Positions 6,631-15,631 of a DNA stretch of 64,000 bases are shown one piece after another. Source of the DNA: Pontibacter virosus (GTDB taxonomy: Bacteria; Bacteroidota; Bacteroidia; Cytophagales; Hymenobacteraceae); NCBI RefSeq assembly GCF_003096355.1, contig NZ_QEKI01000020.1, positions 1 to 64,000 of the forward strand, in the 5' to 3' direction. Numbering within the stretch: position 1 is the stretch's first letter; every line of letters starts with the position of its first letter. The position numbers were made by a program, and so were the translations under genes. The notes beneath the pieces were generated by a model. The model worked only from the letters and a program-made list of their open reading frames with translations. It ran no database searches and had not been told where the DNA came from.

Positions 6631-7242
6631 ATGAACGACAACGTACAACAACTACTCCACTCCTTAGCGAACGCCCAACGCTATTTTGTGCATTTTACCA
6701 GAATTTCCATTTTTATTGTCATGGCTTGGATCGGCGGCCTGAAAGCCTTTCAGTACGAAGCAGACGGTATCGTTCCGTTTGTAGCCAACAGCCCGTTGAT
6801 GAGCTTTTTCTATACTAAAGATGCCCCTGAATACCAGCAATACAAAAACAAGGAAGGCGAGGTTGTCCCCAAAAACATTGCCTGGCATCAGGAAAACGGT
6901 ACTTACATCTTCTCTTATGTCCTCGGAGCAGTCATCATCGCCATCGGCCTGCTGACCCTGCTCGGTATCTACAACGCCAAGATCGGCCTGCTGGGCGGAT
7001 TGCTCACTGTGGGCATGTCGGTCGTTACCCTCTCCTTCCTTATCACCACACCAGAGGTATACGTGCCTGACCTGGGTGGACCTGAGCACGGCTTCCCATA
7101 CCTCTCCGGCTCCGGTCGGCTGGTGCTCAAAGACATCATCATGATGGCAGCCGGACTGGTGGTAGCAGCCGATGCAGCCACCAGAATCCTGGAGGAGCGA
7201 AACACTGAGCTTGCCACGTATGAGGTCCAACACGTCAGCTAA
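6631..7242 (+). CDS. DUF417 (YkgB/RclC-like) membrane protein
   Basis: This 203-residue inner-membrane protein has about four membrane segments. It matches the DUF417 family: FTRISIFIVMAWIGGLKAFQYEADGIVPFVANSPLMSFFY, then FSYVLGAVIIAIGLLTLLGI, VGMSVVTLSFLITTPEVYVPDLGG and a C-terminal DIIMMAAGLVVAADAA helix. In E. coli the family member RclC belongs to the reactive chlorine response under the AraC-type regulator RclR. The same neighbour type is present here, so a role in oxidative or hypochlorous stress is a reasonable inference. Confidence 0.88.
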   Translation: MNDNVQQLLHSLANAQRYFVHFTRISIFIVMAWIGGLKAFQYEADGIVPFVANSPLMSFFYTKDAPEYQQYKNKEGEVVPKNIAWHQENGTYIFSYVLGAVIIAIGLLTLLGIYNAKIGLLGGLLTVGMSVVTLSFLITTPEVYVPDLGGPEHGFPYLSGSGRLVLKDIIMMAAGLVVAADAATRILEERNTELATYEVQHVS

Positions 7243-7366
7243 ATTAACAACCCTGTCGTAGGGCTAGCCTTTCAAAGCGCTGCAGCCGCATAGAATAACG
7301 GGTTGCTGAACAATCCTTTAGCTGATTCCTAATGCTGACGGTAATGGGCATTCGCCTATAAACAGA

Positions 7367-7393
7367 AAAAGCCGGGCTTTCGGCCCGGCTTCT
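7367..7393. terminator. Bidirectional terminator hairpin
   Basis: AAGCCGGGC (7369-7377) and GCCCGGCTT (7383-7391) form a 9-bp stem with a 5-base loop, with A-rich sequence on the left and T-rich on the right. It separates the DUF417 gene (plus strand) from the small lipoprotein gene (minus strand), so it can serve both. Confidence 0.8.
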
Positions 7394-7414
7394 TCTACTC
7401 ACAACAATCTGGAA

Positions 7415-7654
7415 CTAGTTGTTGATTTTAATATCTACCTTTTTGGTTTTAAGTGAACCGCCTTCAGGGCCTAATTCAATGGATGTTCCCTTTTCCTGCT
7501 CCACCACAACTTTTGTAGCTGGCGTAGGGGCCGGCTTTTCTACTTCTACAACTTTTACAGTTTCTTTCTCAACAACTTTTGTTTGCTCTTTTGCAGGTTG
7601 GTTATTACAGCCAAATGTGAACTCAAGCGCACTCAATAAATAAATGAATTTCAT
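7415..7654 (-). CDS. Small putative lipoprotein, lysine/valine rich
   Basis: This 79-residue protein starts MKFIYLLSALEFTFGCNNQPAKEQ, which reads as a short signal with a possible lipid-attachment cysteine at residue 16. The mature part is low complexity (VVEKETVKVVEVEKPAPTPATKVVVEQEKG) and ends KTKKVDIKINN. No known domain is seen. A longer frame starts at 7684, but the signal favours 7654. It ends just before the shared terminator. Confidence 0.55.
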   Translation of the reverse strand: MKFIYLLSALEFTFGCNNQPAKEQTKVVEKETVKVVEVEKPAPTPATKVVVEQEKGTSIELGPEGGSLKTKKVDIKINN

Positions 7655-7853
7655 ATAATGAAAATCTGGAACTGGTGATGGCAAACAAAAACGACTACTC
7701 TTTAAAATCCTGATGATTTAAATGAAAGCGCTTTCTTACCTTTTGCTATGTACGTGCAATAAAGGGAATTAGCCATGTAATATCAATATATATAATTTCA
7801 ACAATAGTAAGGCCTCGTGTATCCTGTCCCATATCACCCGGATTTCACAAAGC

Positions 7854-7887
7854 AAAGGGCCTCTCCGTTTCCGAAGAGGCCCTCTTT
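7854..7887 (-). terminator. Terminator downstream of the PDH E2 gene
   Basis: GGGCCTCT (7857-7864) and AGAGGCCC (7875-7882) form an 8-bp stem flanked by AAA on the left and TTT on the right. It lies 58 bases past the stop of the minus-strand E2 gene. The stretch from 7688 to 7853 shows nothing else. Confidence 0.75.
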
Positions 7888-7944
7888 CATTTTTATACAT
7901 TCAAAAGTCTTTTGTCTTTTGTCAAAAGTTCTTTTGTCAAAAAC

Positions 7945-9669
7945 TTAAACCAGTATTCTCACCGGGTTCTCAAGCAGATTCTTGAAGGTCTGCAGGAAAG
8001 CAGAACCTACAGCGCCGTCCACTACGCGGTGATCGCATGATAGCGTTACTTTCATCACGTTGCCGATTCTGATCTGACCGTCACGCACTACCGGCGTTTG
8101 CTTGATGCCACCCACAGCCATGATGCAGGCATCCGGTGGGTTGATGATGGCGGTAAACTCTTCGATGCCGAACATGCCCAGGTTAGAGATCGTGAAGGTG
8201 TTGCCCTCCCAGTCGGATGGCTGTAGCTTCTTACTCTTCGCTTTGCCACCCAGGTCTTTCACCTCAGCAGCAATGGCTGAAAGCGACTTGTAATCAGCGT
8301 TGCGTACCACCGGTACCAGCAGGCCTTCTTCTACCGCCACAGCCACACCAATGTTGATGTGTTTGTTGTAACGGATCTTGTCGCCTAACCACGAAGAGTT
8401 CACGGCAGGGTGCTGACGAAGCGCCGCAGCGGCCGCCTTGATCACCAGGTCGTTGAACGATACTTTCACCGGCGACACTTCATTGATAGACACACGGGCT
8501 TCCATGGCCTTGTCCATGTCGATCTCCATGGTCAGGTAGAAGTGCGGTGCGGAGAACTTGCTCTCGGCCAGACGGCGGGCAATCACTTTGCGCATCTGCG
8601 ACACGTTCACCTCTTCGTACGAATCGGATGGTGCGCCAGGTATAGCCTGTGCCGTTGGAGCAGCAGGAGCCTTGGCAGCTTCTTTTTGTGGCGCAGCAGG
8701 GGCAGCAGACGGCGTGAAGTTCTCCACGTCGCGCAGCACAATGCGGCCACCCTCACCAGATCCTTTGATCTGGTTTAGCTTTATGCCTTTTTCTTTGGCT
8801 ACTTTTTTGGCAAGCGGAGAAGCTTTGATGCGGCCGTTTCCTTCAGCAGCAACTTGTTCGGTTTCGCCAGCCGGAACCTCCGTCTCCTGAACTTTATCTT
8901 CTGTCGTTGCCTCTGTACGGGCTTCTATGTTCTCGTCAGATTGTGCGTTTTCTTCGCGTGAGCGCTCTTCTTGACCGCCTTCGGCATCCAGCAGGGCCTG
9001 GAAGTCAGCGTCTTTGTCACCGATAATGGCGATAATCGCATCGATCGCTACAGAGTCGCCTGCGTTTACGCCGGTGTAAAGCAGCGTACCGTCTTCGTAA
9101 GACTCCAGCTCCATAGTCGCCTTGTCGGTCTCCACTTCGGCCAGCACATCGCCTGAGCTTACTTTGTCGCCCACTTTCTTCAGCCACGACACCAGCACAC
9201 CTTCGGTCATGGTGTCGCTCATCTTCGGCATGCGGATCACGTTTGCCTTGATGTTGGACGTATCCACAGAAGTTTTGGCAGCAGGAGTGTCAGATTTGGC
9301 CGGAGCCGCCTCTTTCTTCTCTTCCTGCTTAGGTGCTTCTTTTACCTCCTCTTTGGAAGCCTCTTTATCTTCTTTGGCTGCAGGCTTGGCACTTCCGCCA
9401 GCCTCGCCCAGCAGGCCGGAAATGTCCTCGCCTTCCTTGCCAATGATCGCTATTACAGCATCAATAGGTACAGAATCGCCTTTCTGCGGACCAATGTGCA
9501 ACAGAGTGCCATCTTCGTATGATTCCAGTTCCATGGTTGCCTTGTCGGTTTCCACCTCTGCCAGAATATCGCCGGCGCTAACCTTGTCACCTACTTTCTT
9601 AAGCCAAGATGCAATCACCCCCTCCGTCATCGTGTCGCTCATCTTAGGCATTCGTATCACTTCAGCCAT
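7945..9669 (-). CDS. aceF: Pyruvate dehydrogenase complex E2, dihydrolipoamide acetyltransferase
   Basis: This 574-residue protein has two lipoyl domains (about 1-80 and 141-220), each with the lipoylated lysine in ETDKATMELESYEDG, joined by Ala/Glu/Lys-rich linkers. A peripheral subunit-binding domain follows (KASPLAKKVAKEKGIKLNQIKGSGEGGRIVLRDVE, around 280-320), then the catalytic domain with the active-site motif DHRVVDG near the C-terminus. It moves acetyl groups from pyruvate to CoA in the PDH core. The MPKMSDTMTEG start of both lipoyl domains is characteristic of PDH. E1 and E3 genes are not adjacent. Confidence 0.95.
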   Translation of the reverse strand: MAEVIRMPKMSDTMTEGVIASWLKKVGDKVSAGDILAEVETDKATMELESYEDGTLLHIGPQKGDSVPIDAVIAIIGKEGEDISGLLGEAGGSAKPAAKEDKEASKEEVKEAPKQEEKKEAAPAKSDTPAAKTSVDTSNIKANVIRMPKMSDTMTEGVLVSWLKKVGDKVSSGDVLAEVETDKATMELESYEDGTLLYTGVNAGDSVAIDAIIAIIGDKDADFQALLDAEGGQEERSREENAQSDENIEARTEATTEDKVQETEVPAGETEQVAAEGNGRIKASPLAKKVAKEKGIKLNQIKGSGEGGRIVLRDVENFTPSAAPAAPQKEAAKAPAAPTAQAIPGAPSDSYEEVNVSQMRKVIARRLAESKFSAPHFYLTMEIDMDKAMEARVSINEVSPVKVSFNDLVIKAAAAALRQHPAVNSSWLGDKIRYNKHINIGVAVAVEEGLLVPVVRNADYKSLSAIAAEVKDLGGKAKSKKLQPSDWEGNTFTISNLGMFGIEEFTAIINPPDACIMAVGGIKQTPVVRDGQIRIGNVMKVTLSCDHRVVDGAVGSAFLQTFKNLLENPVRILV

Positions 9670-9778
9670 AATTTATCGTCTTGTTTGTTCGCCTGTTTCG
9701 TCTAATGGATAAAGCCCAAAATTAGACCTAAAAATATTTTATTCAAACTATACCTCTTAAATTGTTGCGACAGGGAAT

Positions 9779-10405
9779 TTATACCTGCACATCCTGCAAA
9801 TGGGCCACGTCGCAGTACTTCTTCACGGTGAACATACTCCCCGTGAAATCGAGCTGATAAAGGCACAGGTTCTGATGCTCAAACTGGTCCATGCAGCGCA
9901 ACGGATAGCGCAGCAGCTGGCTCAACAAAATGCGCATGGCCCGGCCGTGCATGCATATCAGTACGGTTTCCTCTTCGGGGCGACTCAGCACCAAATCCAC
10001 TACAGGCTTTTGTCGGGCCGCTACCAGTTCGGGGCTCTCCCCTCCCTCTATGCACAAGCTGGTCTCTCCCTCGGTCCAGGATTGCAGCATGCGGTGGTAG
10101 TAGGCATCCTCTTCCGGTGTGATGCGGGTGCCTTCACGCGTACCCCAGTTGATCTCGTTCAGCCCGGCGTGGCGCTCGTGCGGTATGCCTTTGTCGAGGA
10201 AGCCCTGCACAGACTGGATGCTGCGCTGTAGAGCAGAGGTATACACCTTGTCGAACGGGATATGCTGGTACTTCTCGAAAAAAGCGGCCGCTTGCCTGCG
10301 CCCCAGCTCGTTGAGCGATGCATCTACGCCACTGCCTTGCACAATGCCCTGCAGGTTAAAATCGGTTTGTCCGTGGCGGATCAGGTATATTTTCTTAATA
10401 CTCAA
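9779..10405 (-). CDS. Histidine phosphatase family protein
   Basis: This 208-residue protein of the phosphoglycerate mutase-like superfamily carries the phospho-accepting histidine in KIYLIRHGQTDFN (RHG motif), the second arginine in YTSALQRSIQS, and the second histidine in VLICMHGRAMRILL. Substrate is not readable from sequence; cofactor-dependent mutase, sugar-phosphate or RNase H-fused CobC-like roles are possible. It is divergent from the menaquinone cluster, with 66 bases between starts. Confidence 0.9.
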   Translation of the reverse strand: MSIKKIYLIRHGQTDFNLQGIVQGSGVDASLNELGRRQAAAFFEKYQHIPFDKVYTSALQRSIQSVQGFLDKGIPHERHAGLNEINWGTREGTRITPEEDAYYHRMLQSWTEGETSLCIEGGESPELVAARQKPVVDLVLSRPEEETVLICMHGRAMRILLSQLLRYPLRCMDQFEHQNLCLYQLDFTGSMFTVKKYCDVAHLQDVQV

Positions 10406-10413
10406 AATTGTTC

Positions 10414-10421
10414 TACTTTTG
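10414..10421 (+). promoter_or_regulatory. Bacteroidota -7 box before the menaquinone cluster
   Basis: TACTTTTG fits TAnnTTTG and lies 50 bases before the ATG at 10472. No strong -33 element is seen. It probably drives the thioesterase, menF and possibly menD genes. Confidence 0.45.
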
Positions 10422-10471
10422 CCTCTTTACCAATACGAGAATGCGAAGTTAGCATTCAGAAACTATACAAA

Positions 10472-10882
10472 ATGGATTCTACGTTAGAAAAGCTGCAGGA
10501 GTGGAGTAAAAACACGATGGTGGAGCACCTCGGCATTGAACTAACCTCTTTCAAGGAAGGCGTTTTAGTTGCCAGGATGCCTGTTGACAGGCGCACCCAC
10601 CAACCGATGGGCCTGCTGCACGGCGGCGCTTCCGTAGCTTTGGCCGAAACGCTGGGCAGCATCGGCGCTGCCCTTTCGGTAGACCTGAGCCAGAAGGCCT
10701 GCGTGGGTCTGGAAATAAACGCCAACCACATCCGGAGCGTGCGGGAAGGCTGGGTATATGGCGAAGCCAAAGCCCTTCACCAGGGCCGCAGCACGCAGGT
10801 ATGGGAAATCAAAATCACTTCGGAAGCTGGCGACCTGGTATGCCTCAGCCGCATGACGGTGGCCATAATCGATAAGAAATAA
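10472..10882 (+). CDS. Hotdog-fold thioesterase, probable DHNA-CoA hydrolase (MenI-type)
   Basis: This 136-residue protein of the PaaI/YbdB-type hotdog family carries the motif QPMGLLHGGASVALAETLGSIGA (HGG with the catalytic acid region after it). The position directly before menF and menD, three bases upstream of menF, points to 1,4-dihydroxy-2-naphthoyl-CoA hydrolysis in menaquinone synthesis. That assignment is from context plus family. The frame is open from 10262, but ATG 10472 is the family start. Confidence 0.85.
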   Translation: MDSTLEKLQEWSKNTMVEHLGIELTSFKEGVLVARMPVDRRTHQPMGLLHGGASVALAETLGSIGAALSVDLSQKACVGLEINANHIRSVREGWVYGEAKALHQGRSTQVWEIKITSEAGDLVCLSRMTVAIIDKK

Positions 10883-10885
10883 GGT

Positions 10886-12094
10886 ATGGAACAGGCCGCT
10901 GGGATAGCAGGAGAAAGCATGCAAGGTTATACCTTGGAACAGGTAGTATCAGGTGCGCTGAGCCAACAGCAGGCCCTTGCTGTGTGGCGATTGCCTTTGC
11001 AAACCGAAGTACAGGCTTGCATTTCCTTTGCGCCGCAGACTACTTCCGCTATACCTGAGTTGGAGACAAGCCCGACTGGTTTTCTGTTCTGTCCGTTCGT
11101 GACGGACGGAGCCGAAGGCAACATCTTCCTGAAAGCTGATATCCGCTACAGTTCTCTTACAAAACAGCTCACTATTGATCCGGATGCACCCGCTACGCAG
11201 GTAAATCTTTTTACAGAAGCACTAGCCCAGGCTGAGAACGAAAAACCCGGCATCTGGCCTATACCTGCCAACCGTGCACATCACTCCAACCGCAACCAGG
11301 AAACTTTTACGGCAGCTGTGAGCCTGGCCGTGGATTCGATCAGGGCGGAATCAATGGAAAAGGTTGTTCTCTCGCGGATAAGCACCTCGGCTCTACCAAC
11401 TGATTTCAGCTTGCTCAAAGCATTCGGAAAAATGCTGGTGGCCTACCCCAATGCGTTCGTGTCGTTGGTAGCTATACCTGGCGTGGGCACCTGGCTGGGC
11501 GCTTCGCCGGAGATACTGGTGAGTGTGGACCAGCACGAGGTGTTCAAGACCGTGGCCCTGGCCGGCACCCAACCCCTTTGCGAAGACGGCTCCACAGCCA
11601 ATGCCATCTGGCGGCAGAAGGAGATTGAAGAGCAGGGCATGGTGGAGCGCTATGTGCTGAGCTGTTTTAAAAAGCTGCGTCTGAGAGAGTACTCCGAAGT
11701 AGGCCCGCGCACCGTGATAGCCGGCAACCTGATGCATCTCCGCACCGACTTTAAAGTAGACCTGAAGGAAGTGGATTTCCCTACCCTCGGGACTGACATG
11801 CTGCGCTTGCTGCACCCCACCTCGGCCGTGTGCGGACTTCCCAAAGAACCTGCCCTGCGTTTTATACTCGACCACGAAGGCTACGACCGCAGCTACTACA
11901 GCGGCTTTTTAGGTCCCGTGAACAGCGAAGTCGGTACGCACCTTTTTGTAAACCTGCGCTGCATGCAGCTATTATCCGACCAGGCCGTACTATACGCGGG
12001 AGCCGGCATCACAGGCGAGTCCTCTGCCGATAAGGAATGGCAGGAAACACAGCACAAACTCCAAACGATGCTTAGAATTCTTTCCGAATTTTAA
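10886..12094 (+). CDS. menF: Isochorismate synthase
   Basis: This 402-residue chorismate-binding enzyme converts chorismate to isochorismate, the first step of the menaquinone branch. Visible signatures: KVVLSRISTSALPTDF, GTWLGASPEILVSV, TVALAGTQPL and LHPTSAVCGLPKEPALRFILDHEGYDRSYYSGFLG. The start at 10886 is three bases after the thioesterase stop; ATG 10919 is an alternative. The last codons form the left arm of a long hairpin at 12056-12110. Confidence 0.92.
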   Translation: MEQAAGIAGESMQGYTLEQVVSGALSQQQALAVWRLPLQTEVQACISFAPQTTSAIPELETSPTGFLFCPFVTDGAEGNIFLKADIRYSSLTKQLTIDPDAPATQVNLFTEALAQAENEKPGIWPIPANRAHHSNRNQETFTAAVSLAVDSIRAESMEKVVLSRISTSALPTDFSLLKAFGKMLVAYPNAFVSLVAIPGVGTWLGASPEILVSVDQHEVFKTVALAGTQPLCEDGSTANAIWRQKEIEEQGMVERYVLSCFKKLRLREYSEVGPRTVIAGNLMHLRTDFKVDLKEVDFPTLGTDMLRLLHPTSAVCGLPKEPALRFILDHEGYDRSYYSGFLGPVNSEVGTHLFVNLRCMQLLSDQAVLYAGAGITGESSADKEWQETQHKLQTMLRILSEF

Positions 12095-12110
12095 GCATCG
12101 TTTGGAGTTT
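12056..12110. other. 25-bp hairpin spanning the menF stop codon
   Basis: The left arm at 12056-12080 and right arm at 12086-12110 pair over 25 positions with only one mismatch, which is G-U in RNA, and a 5-base loop TTTCC. The left arm is coding (the final menF codons LQTMLRILSEF), and the right arm contains the stop and the first noncoding bases. No T-run follows, so it is not a simple terminator. It could block or slow transcription or protect the mRNA end between menF and menD. Its near-perfect symmetry suggests an inverted duplication event. Confidence 0.85.
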
Positions 12111-12310
12111 GATTGAGTGGTTGAGTGAGTATTAAATTAGCGAATGAGTGATTGAGTGAATGAGTGGGTTTTAATACTTTTGAGTAAATGTCAAAATTGA
12201 CGATTTAATACAATCAAAGGCTCCATACTATAACTCCCAAATTTCTCTCTATTCAAGCGTAATCATCCATTTAACCATTCAACAATTCACTCAATTACTA
12301 ACTCACTCAA
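12111..12310. repeat. Degenerate GAGTGA/TTGAGTG simple-repeat spacer
   Basis: From 12111 to about 12170 the sequence repeats variants of GATTGAGTG and GAATGAGTG. Near 12280-12310 the complementary form ACTCACTCAATT appears. TTGAGTGAGT at 12121-12130 and ACTCACTCAA at 12301-12310 are perfect inverted copies 170 bases apart. No gene is seen. The arms could fold over the spacer between menF and menD. Confidence 0.6.
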
Positions 12311-12316
12311 TTCAAA

Positions 12317-14014
12317 ATGATTCAAGCGCCTGTTGTCAATATAGCTGAGATATGTGCCCGCAAGGGGGTGGAGAATGTGGTATTGTCGCCGGGGTCGCGC
12401 TGTGCGCCTCTGACGATAGCTTTTGCCCGCCATCCAAAGTTGACGGTGCGCACGGTGAGCGATGAACGGGCGGCAGCTTTTATTGCCCTCGGCATGGCGC
12501 AGACAACAGGCAAGCCTACCGTATTGGTTTGTACTTCAGGCACAGCAGCACTCAACTATGCGCCTGCTGTAGCAGAGGCTTTTTTCCTGCAGGTACCGCT
12601 GCTGGTGCTCACCGCCGACCGTCCACCGGAGTGGATCGATCAGCTGGATGGGCAGACCATTCGGCAGCAGCAGGTATACGGACAGCACATCAAGCTCAGT
12701 TTCGATTTTCCTGTGGCGCTTGAGCATCCTGATGCGGTTTGGCATACGGAGCGCATGGTATCAGAGGCATTGAACGAAGCGATGGCCTTTCCTGCAGGAC
12801 CGGTGCACATTAATGTACCGCTGCGCGAACCCTTTTACCCTGCCGATGGCGAAGCCCTGCAGTTTGACACACAGGTAAAAGTGATTGAAGAAGATGCCAA
12901 TGTCTTCGATTTGAGCCCGATGCACTCCCTCAAACTGCAGCAGGAAATGCTTTTTTTTAAGCGTGTACTGATTGTTGCCGGGCAGGGGAATCATGATCCA
13001 AAGCTGTTACAAGCCCTTCAAACCTTCATGGGCTCGACAGGTGCTGTGGCTGTAGGAGACATTATCAGCAACACACAAAAATTGGCCGGTGTGGTGCGCC
13101 ATCAGGATGCGATTCTGGCCTGTCCCGATCCGGAGAAAATGCAGTCCCTGCAGCCGGATCTGCTGATCACATTTGGCAAGTCGGTTATCTCTAAAAGTCT
13201 GAAGCTATACCTGCGTCAGTACAAACCAAAAGCACACTGGCACATACAACCGGCCGGACAGGTGGCCGACACTTTTCAGTCACTCACCCGCATCATCCGC
13301 TGCACGCCTGCCAGCTTTTTCCGCAGCATGGCCGGCAGCACCCGCGAGGACGCGGGTTATATCAAGGCATGGGCAGGTATAGAAACAAAGGCTGGCAAAT
13401 TTCTTAAAGACTTCACCACCACCGCTCCTTACAGCGAATTGACGGCCATAAGCCGCGTGCTCAACAGCCTGCCGCATCAAAGCAACTTACACCTGGCCAA
13501 CAGCATGGCTGTGCGCTATGCCAACATACTGGCCTTGCAGCCGGAGCAGGACGTGCAGGTATACGCCAACCGCGGCACAAGCGGCATCGACGGAAGTACC
13601 AGCACCACAGTAGGCTGCGCCCTCAGCAGCCAGCGCATCACCACCCTGCTCACCGGCGACATGGCCTTTTTCTACGACCGCAACGGACTCTGGCACAACT
13701 ACCTGCCCGCCAACCTGCGCATTGTTATCATCAACAACCACGCTGGCGGCATTTTCAGATTGATTGACGGACCGCGCCGGCAGCCTGAGTTGGAGGAGTA
13801 TTTTGAAACCCGCCAGCAGCTGGACGCCCGCAACACAGCACAGGATTTTGGTTTGAGCTATACCGCCTGTCATTCGCTGGAAGAACTCGAGCAAGCACTA
13901 CCCGCTTTCTTCGCTCCAGTTGCCGGAGCAGGTATACTGGAGATCTTCACTGATAGTAAAGCGAATGCTGTGGAGTTTGCCGCTTATAAGCAGGCGCTTT
14001 TGAAGGCTTTGTAG
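12317..14014 (+). CDS. menD: SEPHCHC synthase (2-succinyl-5-enolpyruvyl-6-hydroxy-3-cyclohexene-1-carboxylate synthase)
   Basis: This 565-residue thiamine diphosphate enzyme joins isochorismate and 2-oxoglutarate. Signatures include VVLSPGSRCAPLTIAFARHP, the activating glutamate in VRTVSDERAAAFIALG, RGTSGIDGSTSTTVG and the ThDP-binding region TGDMAFFYDRNGLWHNYLP through NNHAGGIFRLIDG. Length is normal. It is 222 bases after menF, separated by the hairpin and repeat spacer, so coupling with menF is uncertain. Confidence 0.95.
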   Translation: MIQAPVVNIAEICARKGVENVVLSPGSRCAPLTIAFARHPKLTVRTVSDERAAAFIALGMAQTTGKPTVLVCTSGTAALNYAPAVAEAFFLQVPLLVLTADRPPEWIDQLDGQTIRQQQVYGQHIKLSFDFPVALEHPDAVWHTERMVSEALNEAMAFPAGPVHINVPLREPFYPADGEALQFDTQVKVIEEDANVFDLSPMHSLKLQQEMLFFKRVLIVAGQGNHDPKLLQALQTFMGSTGAVAVGDIISNTQKLAGVVRHQDAILACPDPEKMQSLQPDLLITFGKSVISKSLKLYLRQYKPKAHWHIQPAGQVADTFQSLTRIIRCTPASFFRSMAGSTREDAGYIKAWAGIETKAGKFLKDFTTTAPYSELTAISRVLNSLPHQSNLHLANSMAVRYANILALQPEQDVQVYANRGTSGIDGSTSTTVGCALSSQRITTLLTGDMAFFYDRNGLWHNYLPANLRIVIINNHAGGIFRLIDGPRRQPELEEYFETRQQLDARNTAQDFGLSYTACHSLEELEQALPAFFAPVAGAGILEIFTDSKANAVEFAAYKQALLKAL

Positions 14015-14019
14015 GGTAT

Positions 14020-14700
14020 AGTTTGTCAGAATCTTCCTATAGGGCCCCTACCCCAAGGATTTACAGGATTAAAGAGGGCCCCTACCCTTACGGATTTTCA
14101 GGATTTCTGTGCACGATTGTCACCCCCCTGCCCCTCCCGAACCAAGTCCGGGATCTTCGACTTCAAAGGGACTCTGCTATACCTTAATCTTTATGTCATC
14201 CTGAAAGGATCTTGGCTGAAGGGAGGCCATGCAGTTGCTATAACACACCCCTGCCCCTCTCTTTATCGAGGGCCCATACCCTCAGAGGGAAATTTCTGCT
14301 ATTACCACTACCGGGTTAGAAGCGTTGTAGCTGCGGCAGAGCTCTTATGCAATACCGGGTCCAACCACCCCTGCCCCTCCTTATCCAAGGAGGGGAGCTT
14401 TGGCTACTGCCAACTAAAAGGTATAAGCGCTGTAGTTTCATTTACAGACCCCTGGCAGGTATAGCAAGGCTAACTTGCACTCTCACTACGAAGCAGAAAG
14501 CTTTGCCCGGTGCACCCTTGACGATTTTGTGTTGGGGGTGAAGGGGTCCCCCTGTCAAGAGCGGTCAGCGAGTGGGGGGAGGGGCCCTCGATTTAAAATC
14601 GTCTTGATTTTTTTGCTTACTGGGGGGAGGAGCCCTCTATTTTTTCATCAAGGAAAAAAGTGAGGCCCGCCCGGCCAGGGCAAGCTATGAAACAGCATTA
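14020..14700. repeat. Dispersed noncoding repeat, copy A
   Basis: This stretch of about 0.7 kb has no convincing gene and is a diverged copy of 23784-24340. Shared strings include CATCCTGAAAGGATCTTGG, CAGTTGCTATAACACACCCC, GTCCAACCACCCCTGCC, GCAGGTATAGCAAG, CAGCGAGTGGGGG, CTTGATTTTTTTGCTTACTG, TTTTCATCAAGGAAAAAAGT and CCCGGCCAGGGCAAGCTAT, in the same order and orientation. Small frames across it are not conserved between copies. The copies differ by small indels. It looks like an interspersed intergenic element family; I know of no function. Confidence 0.8.
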
Positions 14701-14904
14701 GCTGTTATACCTACGCCAACTACAAACTGAGTCACCAGAAAGCTACCGCAATGCTCAATCTGCGTCACATCAGGTACAACCTGCACCCAACGTAAAGACG
14801 AAAAACTCAACCCTACGATATATCCATTATTAAATCATCCATTTAACAGCACAATTCGTTTAAATAATTGTATACCAATTTCTTAAACCTAAAATCATAC
14901 AGCC

Positions 14905-15360
14905 ATGAACTTAACGCAAGACATGCACCGGATCGAGCATTGGGCTGATACACACCATCCGGTTTGGGTAGACTTTCTGCGCATGGCGCTGGGTATCTTT
15001 TTATTCGTAAAAGGCGTCATGTTTATTCAGGATACAGAGGCACTGCAAAGCATTATGCGGAACAGCCAATTTCAATGGGTATCGTTTGGGATGGCTCACT
15101 ATGTGGCTTTCGCCCACCTGGTAGGCGGTTTGCTTATTGCCATGGGCCTAGTTACACGCATCGCCATTCTTTTTCAGATCCCAATCCTGGTGGGGGCTGT
15201 GTTTTTTATTAACCCGCAGCGGGGCTTTTACTCTGAAAACACGGAGCTTTGGTCTTCTATCATTGTCCTGATCCTGTTGATCGTCTTTTTGATCTTGGGC
15301 TCCGGCCGTCTTTCAGTAGACAACCTGATCAGCCGACCAGAACGAGACATCCTCTATTAG
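14905..15360 (+). CDS. DoxX-family membrane protein
   Basis: This 151-residue protein has four membrane segments: FLRMALGIFLFVKGVMFI, AHYVAFAHLVGGLLIAMGLV, RIAILFQIPILVGAVFF and SSIIVLILLIVFLILGSGR. The pattern with the C-terminal GSGRLSVDNLI matches DoxX. Members are inner-membrane proteins of mostly unknown function, some linked to thiol or oxidative stress systems. It stands alone between the noncoding repeat and the menE region. Confidence 0.85.
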   Translation: MNLTQDMHRIEHWADTHHPVWVDFLRMALGIFLFVKGVMFIQDTEALQSIMRNSQFQWVSFGMAHYVAFAHLVGGLLIAMGLVTRIAILFQIPILVGAVFFINPQRGFYSENTELWSSIIVLILLIVFLILGSGRLSVDNLISRPERDILY

Positions 15361-15613
15361 TCCTGATAGGCTGACGCTGAATTAGCCTCGCCAACAACCT
15401 GACTTCCCGCAACCACTTTCTCTAGCCAAAGAGAAGGGAAAGAGAGGTACGGCTGTCTGACATCTAATTTTCAGTAAGCTCCCGCTATACTTATGCAAAG
15501 TCAAGTGGGAGCACTTCACTTAACTCAGCGGGGACTCATACAGAGCAGCCCTTTTCCTATATGCTTCACTAAAATTATACCTGCCCTTGTTTAGGTCTTA
15601 CACCTGATTCTCG

Positions 15614-15621
15614 TAATTTTG
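15614..15621 (+). promoter_or_regulatory. Bacteroidota -7 box upstream of the menE region
   Basis: TAATTTTG fits TAnnTTTG. It lies 10 bases before a small open frame at 15632 and 189 bases before menE. It is the best promoter candidate for menE. No clear -33 element at 19-21 bases was found, so confidence is moderate. Confidence 0.45.
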
Positions 15622-15631
15622 CACAAAATTT

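Noticed and set aside
12111-12310. Repeated GAGTGA/TTGAGTG words as direct repeats of an array
   Set aside because: They are irregular simple-sequence variants without spacers of constant length.
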